From an uncultured Dechloromonas sp. (GTDB lineage: Bacteria; Pseudomonadota; Gammaproteobacteria; Burkholderiales; Rhodocyclaceae), in the NCBI GenBank assembly GCA_946477505.1, contig CAMKYP010000269.1, positions 1-5,736 of the forward strand: DNA of 5,736 bases, in the 5' to 3' direction. Made by a program: the position numbers and the translations under genes. Below the pieces are notes generated by a model, which saw only the letters and a list, made by a program, of their open reading frames with translations, had not been told where the DNA came from and did no database searches. Position 1 is the stretch's first letter, and each line of letters begins with the position of its first letter. Shown here piece after piece: positions 1 to 5,736 of this stretch.

Positions 1-369
1 GACCCGTATACCAACTTCATCGCTACCCACGAAAAGAACAGCATCGTGCGCGCTACCGTCAAGACGGTGGATGCCCGTGGTGCCGTGCTGACACTGGATG
101 GCGAGAACGAAGGTTACCTGCGTGCTTCCGAGTTCTCGCGTGATCGTATCGACGACCTGTCGCAACACCTGAAGGTGGGTGACGAAGTCGAAGCCATGAT
201 CATCAACGTGGATCGCAAGACCCGTGGCATCAACCTGTCCATCAAGGCCAAGGACAATGCCGAACAGCACGAAGCGATGCAGAAGCTGGCTTCTGACTCT
301 GCCTCCGCTGCTTCCGGTACGACCAACCTGGGTGCCCTGCTGAAGGCCAAACTCAACCAACAAGGCTGA
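1..369 (+). CDS. rpsA: 30S ribosomal protein S1, C-terminal end (partial)
   Basis: This is the last 122 residues of ribosomal protein S1; the 5' part lies before the window and the reading frame is open from base 1. S1 binds mRNA on the 30S subunit and helps load messages that have weak Shine-Dalgarno sites. The fragment begins DPYTNF, then gives one complete S1 (OB-fold) repeat at about fragment residues 15-88, with the typical GEVEGYL-like stretch (GENEGYLRASEFSRDR), VGDEVEA and VDRKTRGINLSIKAKD. From recall this lines up closely with the sixth S1 repeat of E. coli S1. A low-complexity Ser/Ala tail follows and ends in KLNQQG. A GTG at 46 is an internal valine codon, not a start. ihfB follows after 12 bases, a common proteobacterial arrangement. 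Identity is very secure. Confidence 0.97.
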   Translation, partial: DPYTNFIATHEKNSIVRATVKTVDARGAVLTLDGENEGYLRASEFSRDRIDDLSQHLKVGDEVEAMIINVDRKTRGINLSIKAKDNAEQHEAMQKLASDSASAASGTTNLGALLKAKLNQQG

Positions 370-381
370 TAAGGCACTAGC

Positions 382-666
382 ATGACCAAATCCGAGCTCA
401 TCGCCCGACTGGCGGAGCGGTTTCCGCAGTTGGTGGCGAAGGATGCTGATTTTGCGGTCAAGATGATTCTCGATGCGATGTCCGAAGCGCTGGTGCGCGG
501 GGATCGCATCGAGATCCGCGGATTCGGCAGCTTTGCGCTCAACTACCGGCCACCGCGTGTTGGACGCAACCCCAAGTCGGGGGAGAAGGTCAGTGTGCCG
601 GCCAAATGGGTTCCCCATTTCAAGGCCGGAAAAGAGTTGCGCGAACGGGTCGATCAGATGATCTGA
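382..666 (+). CDS. ihfB: integration host factor subunit beta
   Basis: Encodes the 94-residue beta subunit of IHF, a nucleoid protein that with IHF-alpha binds specific sites and bends DNA sharply, acting in transcription, replication and recombination. The length equals that of the E. coli protein. The N-terminus MTKSELIARLA, the RIEIRGFGSF segment (residues 42-51) and the arm motif PRVGRNPKSG (58-67) are diagnostic; Pro64 is the residue that intercalates into DNA in this family. VPHFKAGKELRERV (77-90) is the usual C-terminal helix. The family signature separates it from HU, and RIEIRGFGSF together with KWVPHF favours the beta over the alpha subunit. The ATG at 382 has a modest AAGG (371-374) ahead of it. 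It is probably co-transcribed with rpsA and ends at the terminator at 698-728. Confidence 0.97.
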   Translation: MTKSELIARLAERFPQLVAKDADFAVKMILDAMSEALVRGDRIEIRGFGSFALNYRPPRVGRNPKSGEKVSVPAKWVPHFKAGKELRERVDQMI

Positions 667-687
667 CGCCGGGCTTGGCTCACAATG

Positions 688-696
688 TGGTAGATT
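688..696 (+). promoter_or_regulatory. possible extended -10 promoter element for lapAB
   Basis: TGGTAGATT reads as an extended -10 element (TGn followed by TAGATT, which matches 4 of 6 bases of TATAAT). No good -35 box was seen at 16-18 bases upstream, which is tolerable for extended -10 promoters. Transcription would start near 703, inside the left arm of the ihfB terminator, so the lapAB message would lack most of the GC-rich base of the hairpin and escape termination. This is an inference from sequence alone and is weak. Confidence 0.25.
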
Positions 697-697
697 T

Positions 698-731
698 GGG
701 GCGGTGAATGATTTCACTGCCCCTTTTTATT
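698..731 (+). terminator. rho-independent terminator after ihfB
   Basis: Bases 698-708 (GGGGCGGTGAA) pair with 713-723 (TTCACTGCCCC) as an 11-bp stem around the 4-base loop TGAT; the only non-Watson-Crick pair is G703-T718. A T tract follows at once (724-728, then ATT). This is a textbook intrinsic terminator for transcripts coming from rpsA-ihfB. There is no matching A tract before the stem, so it should work only on the + strand. Its T tract ends less than 10 bases before the likely lapA ATG. Confidence 0.9.
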
Positions 732-738
732 GAATGTC

Positions 739-1020
739 ATGACAGCATTGACTTGGGCCATCCGGCTTATCATTTTTATTTTTTTGGTGGTGTTTGCTGC
801 ACAGAACACCGATCCGGTCAGCCTGAGGCTTTTGCCGGGACAAATCTGGCAGGCGCCGCTGGTGCTTGCTTTGCTCGCTTTTTTCGTCGGTGGCGTGATC
901 ATCGGGGCCCTTTCTTTGCTCGGTGTGCTCTTTCGTCAGCGGCGCGAGATTTCCCGATTGAAAAAGGCGGCTGCGCGCCAGCCGCAAGCGCCAAGTATTG
1001 AAACGCCACCTGCCGTATGA
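739..1020 (+). CDS. lapA: LapA-family inner-membrane protein (DUF1049)
   Basis: A 93-residue two-helix membrane protein of the LapA/YciS family. In E. coli LapA works with LapB at the inner membrane in control of LPS synthesis. Hydrophobic segments lie at about residues 6-21 (IRLIIFIFLVVFAAQN region) and 39-64 (PLVLALLAFFVGGVIIG onward). Between them is the family's QNTDPVSLRLLPG loop, and a basic RQRREISRLKKAAARQ cytoplasmic tail with helical character follows. I chose ATG 739; an in-frame TTG at 730 would add three residues but overlaps the terminator T tract. Neither start has a recognisable Shine-Dalgarno site. The stop codon overlaps the lapB start by 4 bases (ATGA), which suggests translational coupling. 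Confidence 0.88.
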   Translation: MTALTWAIRLIIFIFLVVFAAQNTDPVSLRLLPGQIWQAPLVLALLAFFVGGVIIGALSLLGVLFRQRREISRLKKAAARQPQAPSIETPPAV

Positions 1021-2189
1021 GTGATGTTGTCGATTACTGGCAGTTGCTGCTGATCCCGCTTTTTTTTGGCCTGGGCTGGGCAGCTGCGCGCGTTGATATG
1101 CGGCAGGTCGTTCACGAGTCACGGGCGTTGCCGCGGTCATATTTTCAGGGCTTGAATTTCCTGCTCAACGAGCAGCCCGACAAGGCTATCGATTCCTTCC
1201 TCGAGGTTGCCAAGGTCGATTCCCAAACTGTCGAACTGCATTTCGCGCTAGGCAATCTTTTTCGCCGTCGTGGTGAAACCGAGCGGGCCATCCGCATGCA
1301 CCAGAACCTGATTGATCTTCCCGATCTGGAGGAACGTGTCCGCCTGCAGGCACTCTTGGAATTGGGGCAGGATTACCTGAAGGCCGGCTTGCTCGATCGT
1401 GCCGAGGAAATCTTCAACAAGTTGCTGGGCACCTCGTTCGAGGAAGAGGCCAAGCGTAACCTGCTGGAGATTTACCAAGTCGGGAAGGAATGGCTGAAAG
1501 CTGTCGAGATCGCTCGCGAACTGCCCGATGTCGCCTCGCATCGTGAAATTGCCGAGTACTACTGCGAGCTGGCGGCCAACGAAATCATGCGCTCGCATCC
1601 TGACGAGGCGCGCCAGTATCTCGATATTGCCATGCAGGAAAACCGCAAGTGCGTGCGGGCCAGCCTGCTCCAAGGTGATCTCCTCCTTCAGGAGGGGAAG
1701 CCGCTGGAGGCAATCGAGGCCTGGCAGCGCATAGAGCAGCAGGATCCGGCCTATCTGGCGTTGGTTGCCCAGCGCTTGTTGGAGACCTATCGCAAGCAAG
1801 GGCGCTTGTCGGAAGGCGTTGCCCTGTTAAGTGGTTACCTTGAGCGCTATCCATCGCTGGATCTCCTTGAAGTCGTCTATCAACTGGTGCTTGAGAGCGA
1901 AGGGTCCGAGGCGGCTTATCGTCTGGTGCGTGCCGAATTGCAGCGCAATCCGACCTTGCTTGGCCTCGAGAAGCTGATGAGTGCGCGACTGCCGCTGGCG
2001 GCGCCCGAGGTCAGGCCGGATGTTGAACTGGCGAAGAGCATCATCCAAGGCTATACCAAGCGCCTGTCGCGCTATCGGTGCGATAATTGCGGCTTCAAGG
2101 CTCGCCAGTTCTACTGGCGCTGTCCCGCCTGCGGCGGCTGGGAAACCTATCCGCCGCGTCGTGGCGAAGAATTCGATCAATCCCTGTAG
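1017..2189 (+). CDS. lapB: lipopolysaccharide assembly protein LapB (TPR protein)
   Basis: A 390-residue protein, essentially the length of E. coli LapB (YciM, 389). Known role: an inner-membrane anchored TPR protein that promotes FtsH-dependent breakdown of LpxC and so limits lipid A synthesis. Visible here are one N-terminal membrane helix (about residues 8-24, WQLLLIPLFFGLGWAAA), the conserved SYFQGLNFLLNEQPDKAIDSFLE segment, and TPR-like helical pairs over about 35-330. A C-terminal rubredoxin-like metal knuckle has Cys355-x2-Cys358 and Cys369-x2-Cys372, with all four ligands intact. It starts within the ATGA overlap with lapA and has no Shine-Dalgarno site of its own. Codons 15-17 contain a run of eight T. 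The stop codon is part of the ribosome binding site of ugd. Confidence 0.95.
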   Translation: MSDVVDYWQLLLIPLFFGLGWAAARVDMRQVVHESRALPRSYFQGLNFLLNEQPDKAIDSFLEVAKVDSQTVELHFALGNLFRRRGETERAIRMHQNLIDLPDLEERVRLQALLELGQDYLKAGLLDRAEEIFNKLLGTSFEEEAKRNLLEIYQVGKEWLKAVEIARELPDVASHREIAEYYCELAANEIMRSHPDEARQYLDIAMQENRKCVRASLLQGDLLLQEGKPLEAIEAWQRIEQQDPAYLALVAQRLLETYRKQGRLSEGVALLSGYLERYPSLDLLEVVYQLVLESEGSEAAYRLVRAELQRNPTLLGLEKLMSARLPLAAPEVRPDVELAKSIIQGYTKRLSRYRCDNCGFKARQFYWRCPACGGWETYPPRRGEEFDQSL

Positions 2190-2192
2190 GAA
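2187..2192 (+). promoter_or_regulatory. ribosome binding site of ugd, overlapping lapB stop
   Basis: TAGGAA includes the lapB stop codon TAG and gives an AGGA Shine-Dalgarno core 6 bases before ATG 2198. It supports the 2198 start over the in-frame upstream ATG at 2087, which lies inside lapB and would add 37 residues with no homology to the Rossmann N-terminus of the family. Confidence 0.7.
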
Positions 2193-2197
2193 ATTTC

Positions 2198-3517
2198 ATG
2201 AAAATTACTGTTGTCGGTACCGGTTATGTCGGTCTGGTCAGTGGTACCTGCCTGGCGGAAGTGGGCAATGACGTGCTTTGCCTGGATGTCGATCCGGAAA
2301 AGATCCGTATCCTTGAAGAGGGCGGTATCCCGATCTATGAGCCGGGTTTGCAGGAAATGGTCCGTCGTAACGTTGCGGCTGGTCGCCTGCATTTCACTAC
2401 CGATGTCGAAAAGGCTGTCCAACATGGCACCGTCCAGTTCATCGCGGTCGGCACGCCGCCCGATGAAGACGGCTCGGCCGACCTGCAGTACGTCCTTGCC
2501 GCCGCCCGCAATATTGGTCGCCTGATGACCGATTACAAGGTCGTTGTCGACAAGAGCACGGTGCCGGTCGGCACCGGCGCCAAAGTCCATGCGGCCATTG
2601 CTGACGAGTTGCAGAAGCGTGGTGTCAGCACGCCGTACAGCGTCGTGTCGAATCCCGAATTTCTCAAGGAAGGCGCAGCAGTCGAAGATTTCATGCGCCC
2701 CGACCGCATCGTTGTCGGTGCCGAGGATGAGCAGGCCATCCACCTGATGCGCGCCCTGTATGCGCCGTTCCAGCGCAACCACGAGCGCCTGATCGTCACC
2801 GACATCAAGAGTGCCGAACTGACCAAGTACGCCGCCAACGCCATGCTGGCGACGCGTATCAGCTTCATGAACGAATTGGCCAACCTGGCAGAAGTATTGG
2901 GTGCCGACATCGAAATGGTCCGCCAGGGCATTGGTTCCGACCCGCGTATCGGCTATCACTTCCTGTACCCGGGTTGCGGCTACGGCGGTTCGTGCTTCCC
3001 AAAGGACGTCAAGGCACTGATCAAGACTGCTCAGGATGATGCCAATATCACCCTCAAGGTGCTGACTGCTGTCGAGGAAGCCAACGATGCGCAGAAACAT
3101 GTGCTGACAAAGAAGATCCAGCAGAAGTTCGGCGACCTCAAGGGCAAGCATTTCGCCCTGTGGGGCCTGGCCTTCAAGCCGAACACCGACGACATGCGAG
3201 AAGCCCCGAGCCGTGAGTTGATCGCCGACCTGTTCGCGGCAGGCGCCACGGTTTCTGCCTACGACCCGGTCGCCATGCACGAAACGCAGCGTATCTTTGG
3301 CGACGAAGCGCGCCTGACCTACGCCGACAGTCCGATGGCGGCGCTTGACGGTGCGGACGCCCTAGTCATCGCCACCGAGTGGAAGGAGTTCCGCAGCCCG
3401 GATTTCGAAGCGATCAAGGCGACACTGAAGAATCCGGTCATTTTTGATGGCCGCAACCTGTACGACCCGAAGTTCGTGCGCAATTCGGGCATCGAGTATT
3501 TCGCCATCGGGCGCTAA
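2198..3517 (+). CDS. ugd: UDP-glucose 6-dehydrogenase
   Basis: A 439-residue NAD-dependent enzyme that oxidises UDP-glucose twice to UDP-glucuronate in the cytoplasm, the precursor of glucuronic/galacturonic acid and aminoarabinose units in surface polysaccharides and LPS. The start MKITVVGTGYVG carries the Rossmann glycine motif at residues 7-12. VDKSTVPVGT, NPEFLKEGAA (Asn152, Glu154, Glu158), KYAANAM (Lys210, Asn214) and GYGGSCFPKD with catalytic Cys266 and Asp270 complete the active site expected for the family. The C-terminal UDP-binding domain begins around ALWGLAFKPNTDDMREAPS and ends near the C-terminus. Related UDP-N-acetylmannosamine dehydrogenases are less likely given the NPEFLKEG and SCFPKD forms. 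It sits 8 bases after lapB and 12 before the heptose kinase, so it is probably in the same transcript. Confidence 0.96.
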   Translation: MKITVVGTGYVGLVSGTCLAEVGNDVLCLDVDPEKIRILEEGGIPIYEPGLQEMVRRNVAAGRLHFTTDVEKAVQHGTVQFIAVGTPPDEDGSADLQYVLAAARNIGRLMTDYKVVVDKSTVPVGTGAKVHAAIADELQKRGVSTPYSVVSNPEFLKEGAAVEDFMRPDRIVVGAEDEQAIHLMRALYAPFQRNHERLIVTDIKSAELTKYAANAMLATRISFMNELANLAEVLGADIEMVRQGIGSDPRIGYHFLYPGCGYGGSCFPKDVKALIKTAQDDANITLKVLTAVEEANDAQKHVLTKKIQQKFGDLKGKHFALWGLAFKPNTDDMREAPSRELIADLFAAGATVSAYDPVAMHETQRIFGDEARLTYADSPMAALDGADALVIATEWKEFRSPDFEAIKATLKNPVIFDGRNLYDPKFVRNSGIEYFAIGR

Positions 3518-3525
3518 GAGAAGGA
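3518..3525 (+). promoter_or_regulatory. ribosome binding site of the heptose kinase gene
   Basis: GAGAAGGA lies directly after the ugd stop codon and 4 bases before ATG 3530. It fixes the kinase start; there is no room for a promoter or terminator in this 12-base gap. Confidence 0.75.
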
Positions 3526-3529
3526 CAGC

Positions 3530-4453
3530 ATGCTGGAAAAGGTTTCGCAGGTTCGCCTGCTCGTGGTTGGCGACGTAATGCTGGATCGCTACTGGTTCGG
3601 CGATGTGAGCCGGATTTCTCCGGAAGCACCGGTGCCGGTGGTCAAGGTCGAGCGCCAGGAAGAGCGTCTTGGCGGTGCCGCCAACGTGGCGCGCAATGCG
3701 GCCTCGCTGGGCGCTGTAACGGCGCTGCTGTCGGTCGTTGGTAACGACGATGCGGGGCGTTCGCTGGCTCGCCTGCTCGAGGAGGGACTGATCGATGCCG
3801 GCCTGCACATCGATGACGATATCGACACCATCGTCAAACTGCGCGTAATCGGCCGCCAGCAGCAATTGTTGCGGATCGACTTCGAGATACCGCCGTCGCA
3901 CGAGATCCTGCAAGCCAAGTTGGCCGATTTCGAGCGTCGGGTAGCCGATGCCGATGTGGTTATCCTGTCCGATTACGGCAAGGGCGGCCTGACTCACATT
4001 GCCGAGATGATCCGCATTGCCCGCGCGGCCGACAAACCCGTTCTGGTCGATCCCAAGGGCGATGAATGGGGCAAGTACGCCGGGGCGACGGTGATTACGC
4101 CGAATCGTTCCGAACTGAAGCAGGTGGTCGGCAGCTGGAAGAGCGAGGAAGAACTGGTCGCCAAGGCCACCAAGCTGCGCGGCGAACTGGGCCTGGAGGC
4201 CTTGCTCGTTACCCGCAGCGAGGAGGGAATGACACTTTTCGCCGACGAGGTCCATCATCAGCCGGCTCAGGCGCGCGAGGTGTTCGATGTTTCCGGTGCC
4301 GGCGATACCGTCATCGCCACGCTGGCTGTCATGCTCGCTGCCGGTGCCGACTGGGCCGAAGCCATCCGGGTCGCCAACATCGCCGCCGGCATCGTTGTCG
4401 GCAAACTGGGTACGGCGGTCGTCACCCGCCAGGAACTGCTCGCCGCCCTGTAA
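3530..4453 (+). CDS. rfaE1: D-glycero-beta-D-manno-heptose-7-phosphate kinase (monofunctional)
   Basis: A 307-residue PfkB-family (ribokinase-like) kinase matching the first domain of HldE. It phosphorylates heptose 7-phosphate at C1 to give the 1,7-bisphosphate on the ADP-heptose route to the LPS inner core. Evidence: GDVMLDRYWFGDVSRISPEAPVPV from residue 14, GGAANVARNAASLGA from 48, KLRVIGRQQQLLRIDFE, SDYGKGGL around 148, DPKG...TPN, and DVSGAGDT with the catalytic base Asp259 in the GAGD motif. In E. coli HldE (about 477 residues) a nucleotidyltransferase domain follows; here the frame stops cleanly after the kinase domain and hldD begins at once. This is therefore the split form (also called hldA), and the adenylyltransferase (hldC/rfaE2) must be encoded elsewhere. 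I see no sign of truncation by mutation. Confidence 0.94.
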   Translation: MLEKVSQVRLLVVGDVMLDRYWFGDVSRISPEAPVPVVKVERQEERLGGAANVARNAASLGAVTALLSVVGNDDAGRSLARLLEEGLIDAGLHIDDDIDTIVKLRVIGRQQQLLRIDFEIPPSHEILQAKLADFERRVADADVVILSDYGKGGLTHIAEMIRIARAADKPVLVDPKGDEWGKYAGATVITPNRSELKQVVGSWKSEEELVAKATKLRGELGLEALLVTRSEEGMTLFADEVHHQPAQAREVFDVSGAGDTVIATLAVMLAAGADWAEAIRVANIAAGIVVGKLGTAVVTRQELLAAL

Positions 4454-4457
4454 GGAG
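4451..4457 (+). promoter_or_regulatory. strong ribosome binding site of hldD
   Basis: TAAGGAG is a near-perfect Shine-Dalgarno sequence that includes the TAA stop of the kinase gene and sits 7 bases before ATG 4465. It is the strongest ribosome binding site in the window and decides the hldD start. Confidence 0.85.
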
Positions 4458-4464
4458 AAATATC

Positions 4465-5463
4465 ATGTATTACGTCGTTACTGGCGCGGCCGGTTTTATC
4501 GGCTCTAATATCGTCAAGGCGCTGAATGAGCGCGGCATCACGAATATCATTGCTGTCGACAACCTGACCAAGGCCGACAAGTTCAAAAACCTGATCGACT
4601 GCGAAATCGCCGATTACCTCGACAAGCACGATTTCATCGAACGTATCCAGGCAGGCCATTACGACGGCGAGATCGAGGCTATCCTGCATGAAGGCGCCTG
4701 CTCCGACACCATGGAGACCGACGGCCGCTACATGATGGAGAACAACTACCGTTACTCGTTGATCCTGCTCGACTGGTGCCAGGACCAGGACGTGCAGTTC
4801 CTGTATGCCTCGTCGGCCGCCACCTATGGCGCCAGCAACGTGTTCAAGGAAGAGCGGCAGTACGAAGGGCCATTGAACGTCTACGGCTATTCCAAGTTCC
4901 TGTTCGACCAGATTGTCCGCCAGCGCCTGGAAAAGAACCCGTCGTCACAGATCGTCGGCTTCCGCTACTTCAACGTCTATGGTCCACGCGAAACGCACAA
5001 GGGGCGCATGGCTTCAGTGGCCTTCCACAACTACAACCAGTTCAAGTCCGAAGGCAAGGTCAAGCTGTTCGAGGGCTCGCACGGCTACGAGAACGGCGGC
5101 CAGATGCGCGATTTCGTGTTTGTCGGCGACGTTGCCAAGGTCAATCTTTTCTTCCTCGATCATCCCGAGAAGTCCGGCATCTTCAACCTGGGTTCCGGTC
5201 GGGCGCAGAGCTTCAACGATGTTGCCGTGGCGGCCGCCAATGGCTGCCGCAAGGCCAAAGGAGAGGCGCCGCTGTCACTGGCTGAACTCCGGGCGCAAGG
5301 CTTGCTCGAATACATTGCCTTCCCCGAAGCGTTGAAGGGCAAGTACCAGGCTTTCACGCAGGGTGATCTGACCAAACTGCGCGAAGCCGGCTACGAAGCG
5401 CCGATGGCCACGGTGGAGGAAGGTGTTTCCCAATATATCGAGTGGCTGCATCGCAATGTATAA
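4465..5463 (+). CDS. hldD: ADP-L-glycero-D-manno-heptose 6-epimerase
   Basis: A 332-residue short-chain dehydrogenase (extended type) that converts ADP-D-glycero-beta-D-manno-heptose to the L-glycero form, the donor for the LPS inner core. The NADP-binding GAAGFIG is at residues 7-13; HEGACSDTMETDG, FLYASSAATYG (Ser116), the catalytic YGYSK (Tyr140, Lys144), GFRYFNVYGPRETHKGRMASVAFH (Lys179, equivalent to E. coli Lys178) and RDFVFVGDVAKVN all match the family. E. coli HldD has 310 residues; the extra length here lies in a short GYENGGQ insertion and in about 17-20 residues around KGEAPLSLAELRAQG near the C-terminus, which I recall also in neisserial homologues. It sits 11 bases behind the kinase that acts earlier in its pathway, and its last 8 bases overlap cysM. 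Confidence 0.97.
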   Translation: MYYVVTGAAGFIGSNIVKALNERGITNIIAVDNLTKADKFKNLIDCEIADYLDKHDFIERIQAGHYDGEIEAILHEGACSDTMETDGRYMMENNYRYSLILLDWCQDQDVQFLYASSAATYGASNVFKEERQYEGPLNVYGYSKFLFDQIVRQRLEKNPSSQIVGFRYFNVYGPRETHKGRMASVAFHNYNQFKSEGKVKLFEGSHGYENGGQMRDFVFVGDVAKVNLFFLDHPEKSGIFNLGSGRAQSFNDVAVAAANGCRKAKGEAPLSLAELRAQGLLEYIAFPEALKGKYQAFTQGDLTKLREAGYEAPMATVEEGVSQYIEWLHRNV

Positions 5464-5736
5464 AACCCTTCAGGATTTTGTCGGAAATACGCCGCTGGTG
5501 CGTCTGGTGCGCATCCCGGGGGCGGATAACGACCGGCGCGGCAACGTCATCCTCGCCAAGCTGGAAGGCAACAATCCGGCCGGCTCCGTCAAGGATCGCC
5601 CAGCGCTGTCGATGATCGTCCGGGCCGAGGCACGCGGCGATATCAAGCCGGGCGATACGTTGATCGAGGCCACTTCCGGCAATACCGGCATCGCGCTGGC
5701 CATGGCGGCGGCGATGAAGGGCTACCGGATGATCCT
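5456..5736 (+). CDS. cysM: cysteine synthase B (O-acetylserine/thiosulfate sulfhydrylase), 5' part
   Basis: The first 93 codons of a PLP-dependent cysteine synthase; the frame stays open to the end of the window. The enzyme makes cysteine from O-acetylserine and sulfide, and CysM can also use thiosulfate to form S-sulfocysteine. Seen: MYKTLQDFVGNTPLVRL, LEGNNPAGSVKDRPALSMI with PLP lysine Lys46, and the phosphate/substrate loop EATSGNTGIALAMAA (TSGNTG at 73-78). The spelling NNPAGSVKDRPALSMI, together with KPGDTLIEATSGNTG, favours CysM over CysK, whose loop is usually NP.SSVKDR; other PLP fold-II enzymes are less likely. The ATG lies inside the end of hldD (ATGTATAA, 8-base overlap) with no clear Shine-Dalgarno site, so translation is probably coupled to hldD. 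Confidence 0.93.
   Translation, partial: MYKTLQDFVGNTPLVRLVRIPGADNDRRGNVILAKLEGNNPAGSVKDRPALSMIVRAEARGDIKPGDTLIEATSGNTGIALAMAAAMKGYRMI

Noticed and set aside
748..773. TTGACT and TATCAT as a possible promoter inside lapA
   Set aside because: The boxes are only 14 bases apart and the would-be start falls within the lapA coding region, so the spacing and position are poor.
708..1001. Overlapping + strand frame starting at ATG 708 inside the terminator, preceded by GGTGA
   Set aside because: It overlaps lapA in another frame, its start codon is inside the terminator hairpin loop region, and the product has no family resemblance, whereas lapA has a clear two-helix family signature.
1680..1697. 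Hairpin CTCCTCC-TTCA-GGAGGGG and internal Shine-Dalgarno-like AGGAGG inside lapB
   Set aside because: No T tract follows, and no start codon lies at a suitable distance; it is inside conserved TPR coding sequence. Probably chance.
2087..2197. In-frame upstream extension of ugd from ATG 2087
   Set aside because: It lies within the rubredoxin-like end of lapB and precedes the universal MKITVVGTGYVG start; the AGGA site before 2198 favours the shorter form.
2177..3280. Long minus-strand open frame (367 codons) opposite ugd
   Set aside because: It mirrors the codon bias of ugd on the other strand, has no recognisable domain or ribosome binding site, and ugd has an intact active site and full length.
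3362..4258. Long minus-strand open frame (298 codons) opposite the end of ugd and the heptose kinase
   Set aside because: It spans two well-supported + strand genes and their junction; its product has no family motif that I recognise. It is a shadow of GC-rich coding.
1..5736. Search for a mobile element, CRISPR array, tRNA or novel defence/toxin system
   Set aside because: All genes are recognised housekeeping or envelope families with uniform composition and tight spacing; no direct repeats, insertion ends, RNA folds or unexplained gaps over 80 bases were seen.

Overview
The window looks like an ordinary, conserved stretch of a betaproteobacterial chromosome. The gene order (rpsA end, ihfB, lapA, lapB, ugd, heptose kinase, hldD, cysM), moderately high GC and protein sequences point to Betaproteobacteria, possibly Rhodocyclales (Dechloromonas/Azoarcus-like). 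The order is inferred from recall, not from a database search. All eight genes lie on the + strand and cover nearly the whole window. The largest gap is about 70 bases and holds a terminator.

Region 1 (1-731) is the tail of a translation/nucleoid unit. It holds the last S1 domain of ribosomal protein S1, then the beta subunit of integration host factor 12 bases downstream. It closes with a strong rho-independent terminator, an 11-bp stem followed by a T tract.

Region 2 (730-5736) is an envelope/LPS block. lapA and lapB overlap by 4 bases and encode the inner-membrane pair known in E. coli to tune lipopolysaccharide synthesis through LpxC turnover. Next come ugd (UDP-glucuronate synthesis), a monofunctional heptose-7-phosphate kinase and hldD (ADP-heptose epimerase). 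These give two nucleotide-sugar routes that feed the LPS core and acidic surface sugars. The 5' part of cysM (cysteine synthase B) overlaps the end of hldD by 8 bases and runs off the window. Spacing from lapA onward is -8 to +12 bases, so one transcript is likely.

I found no mobile element, CRISPR array, RNA gene, broken gene or undescribed system. The main points worth a second look are the lapA start, the lone kinase domain (its adenylyltransferase partner must be elsewhere), an 8-T tract early in lapB, and the coupling of an LPS regulator to LPS sugar genes.
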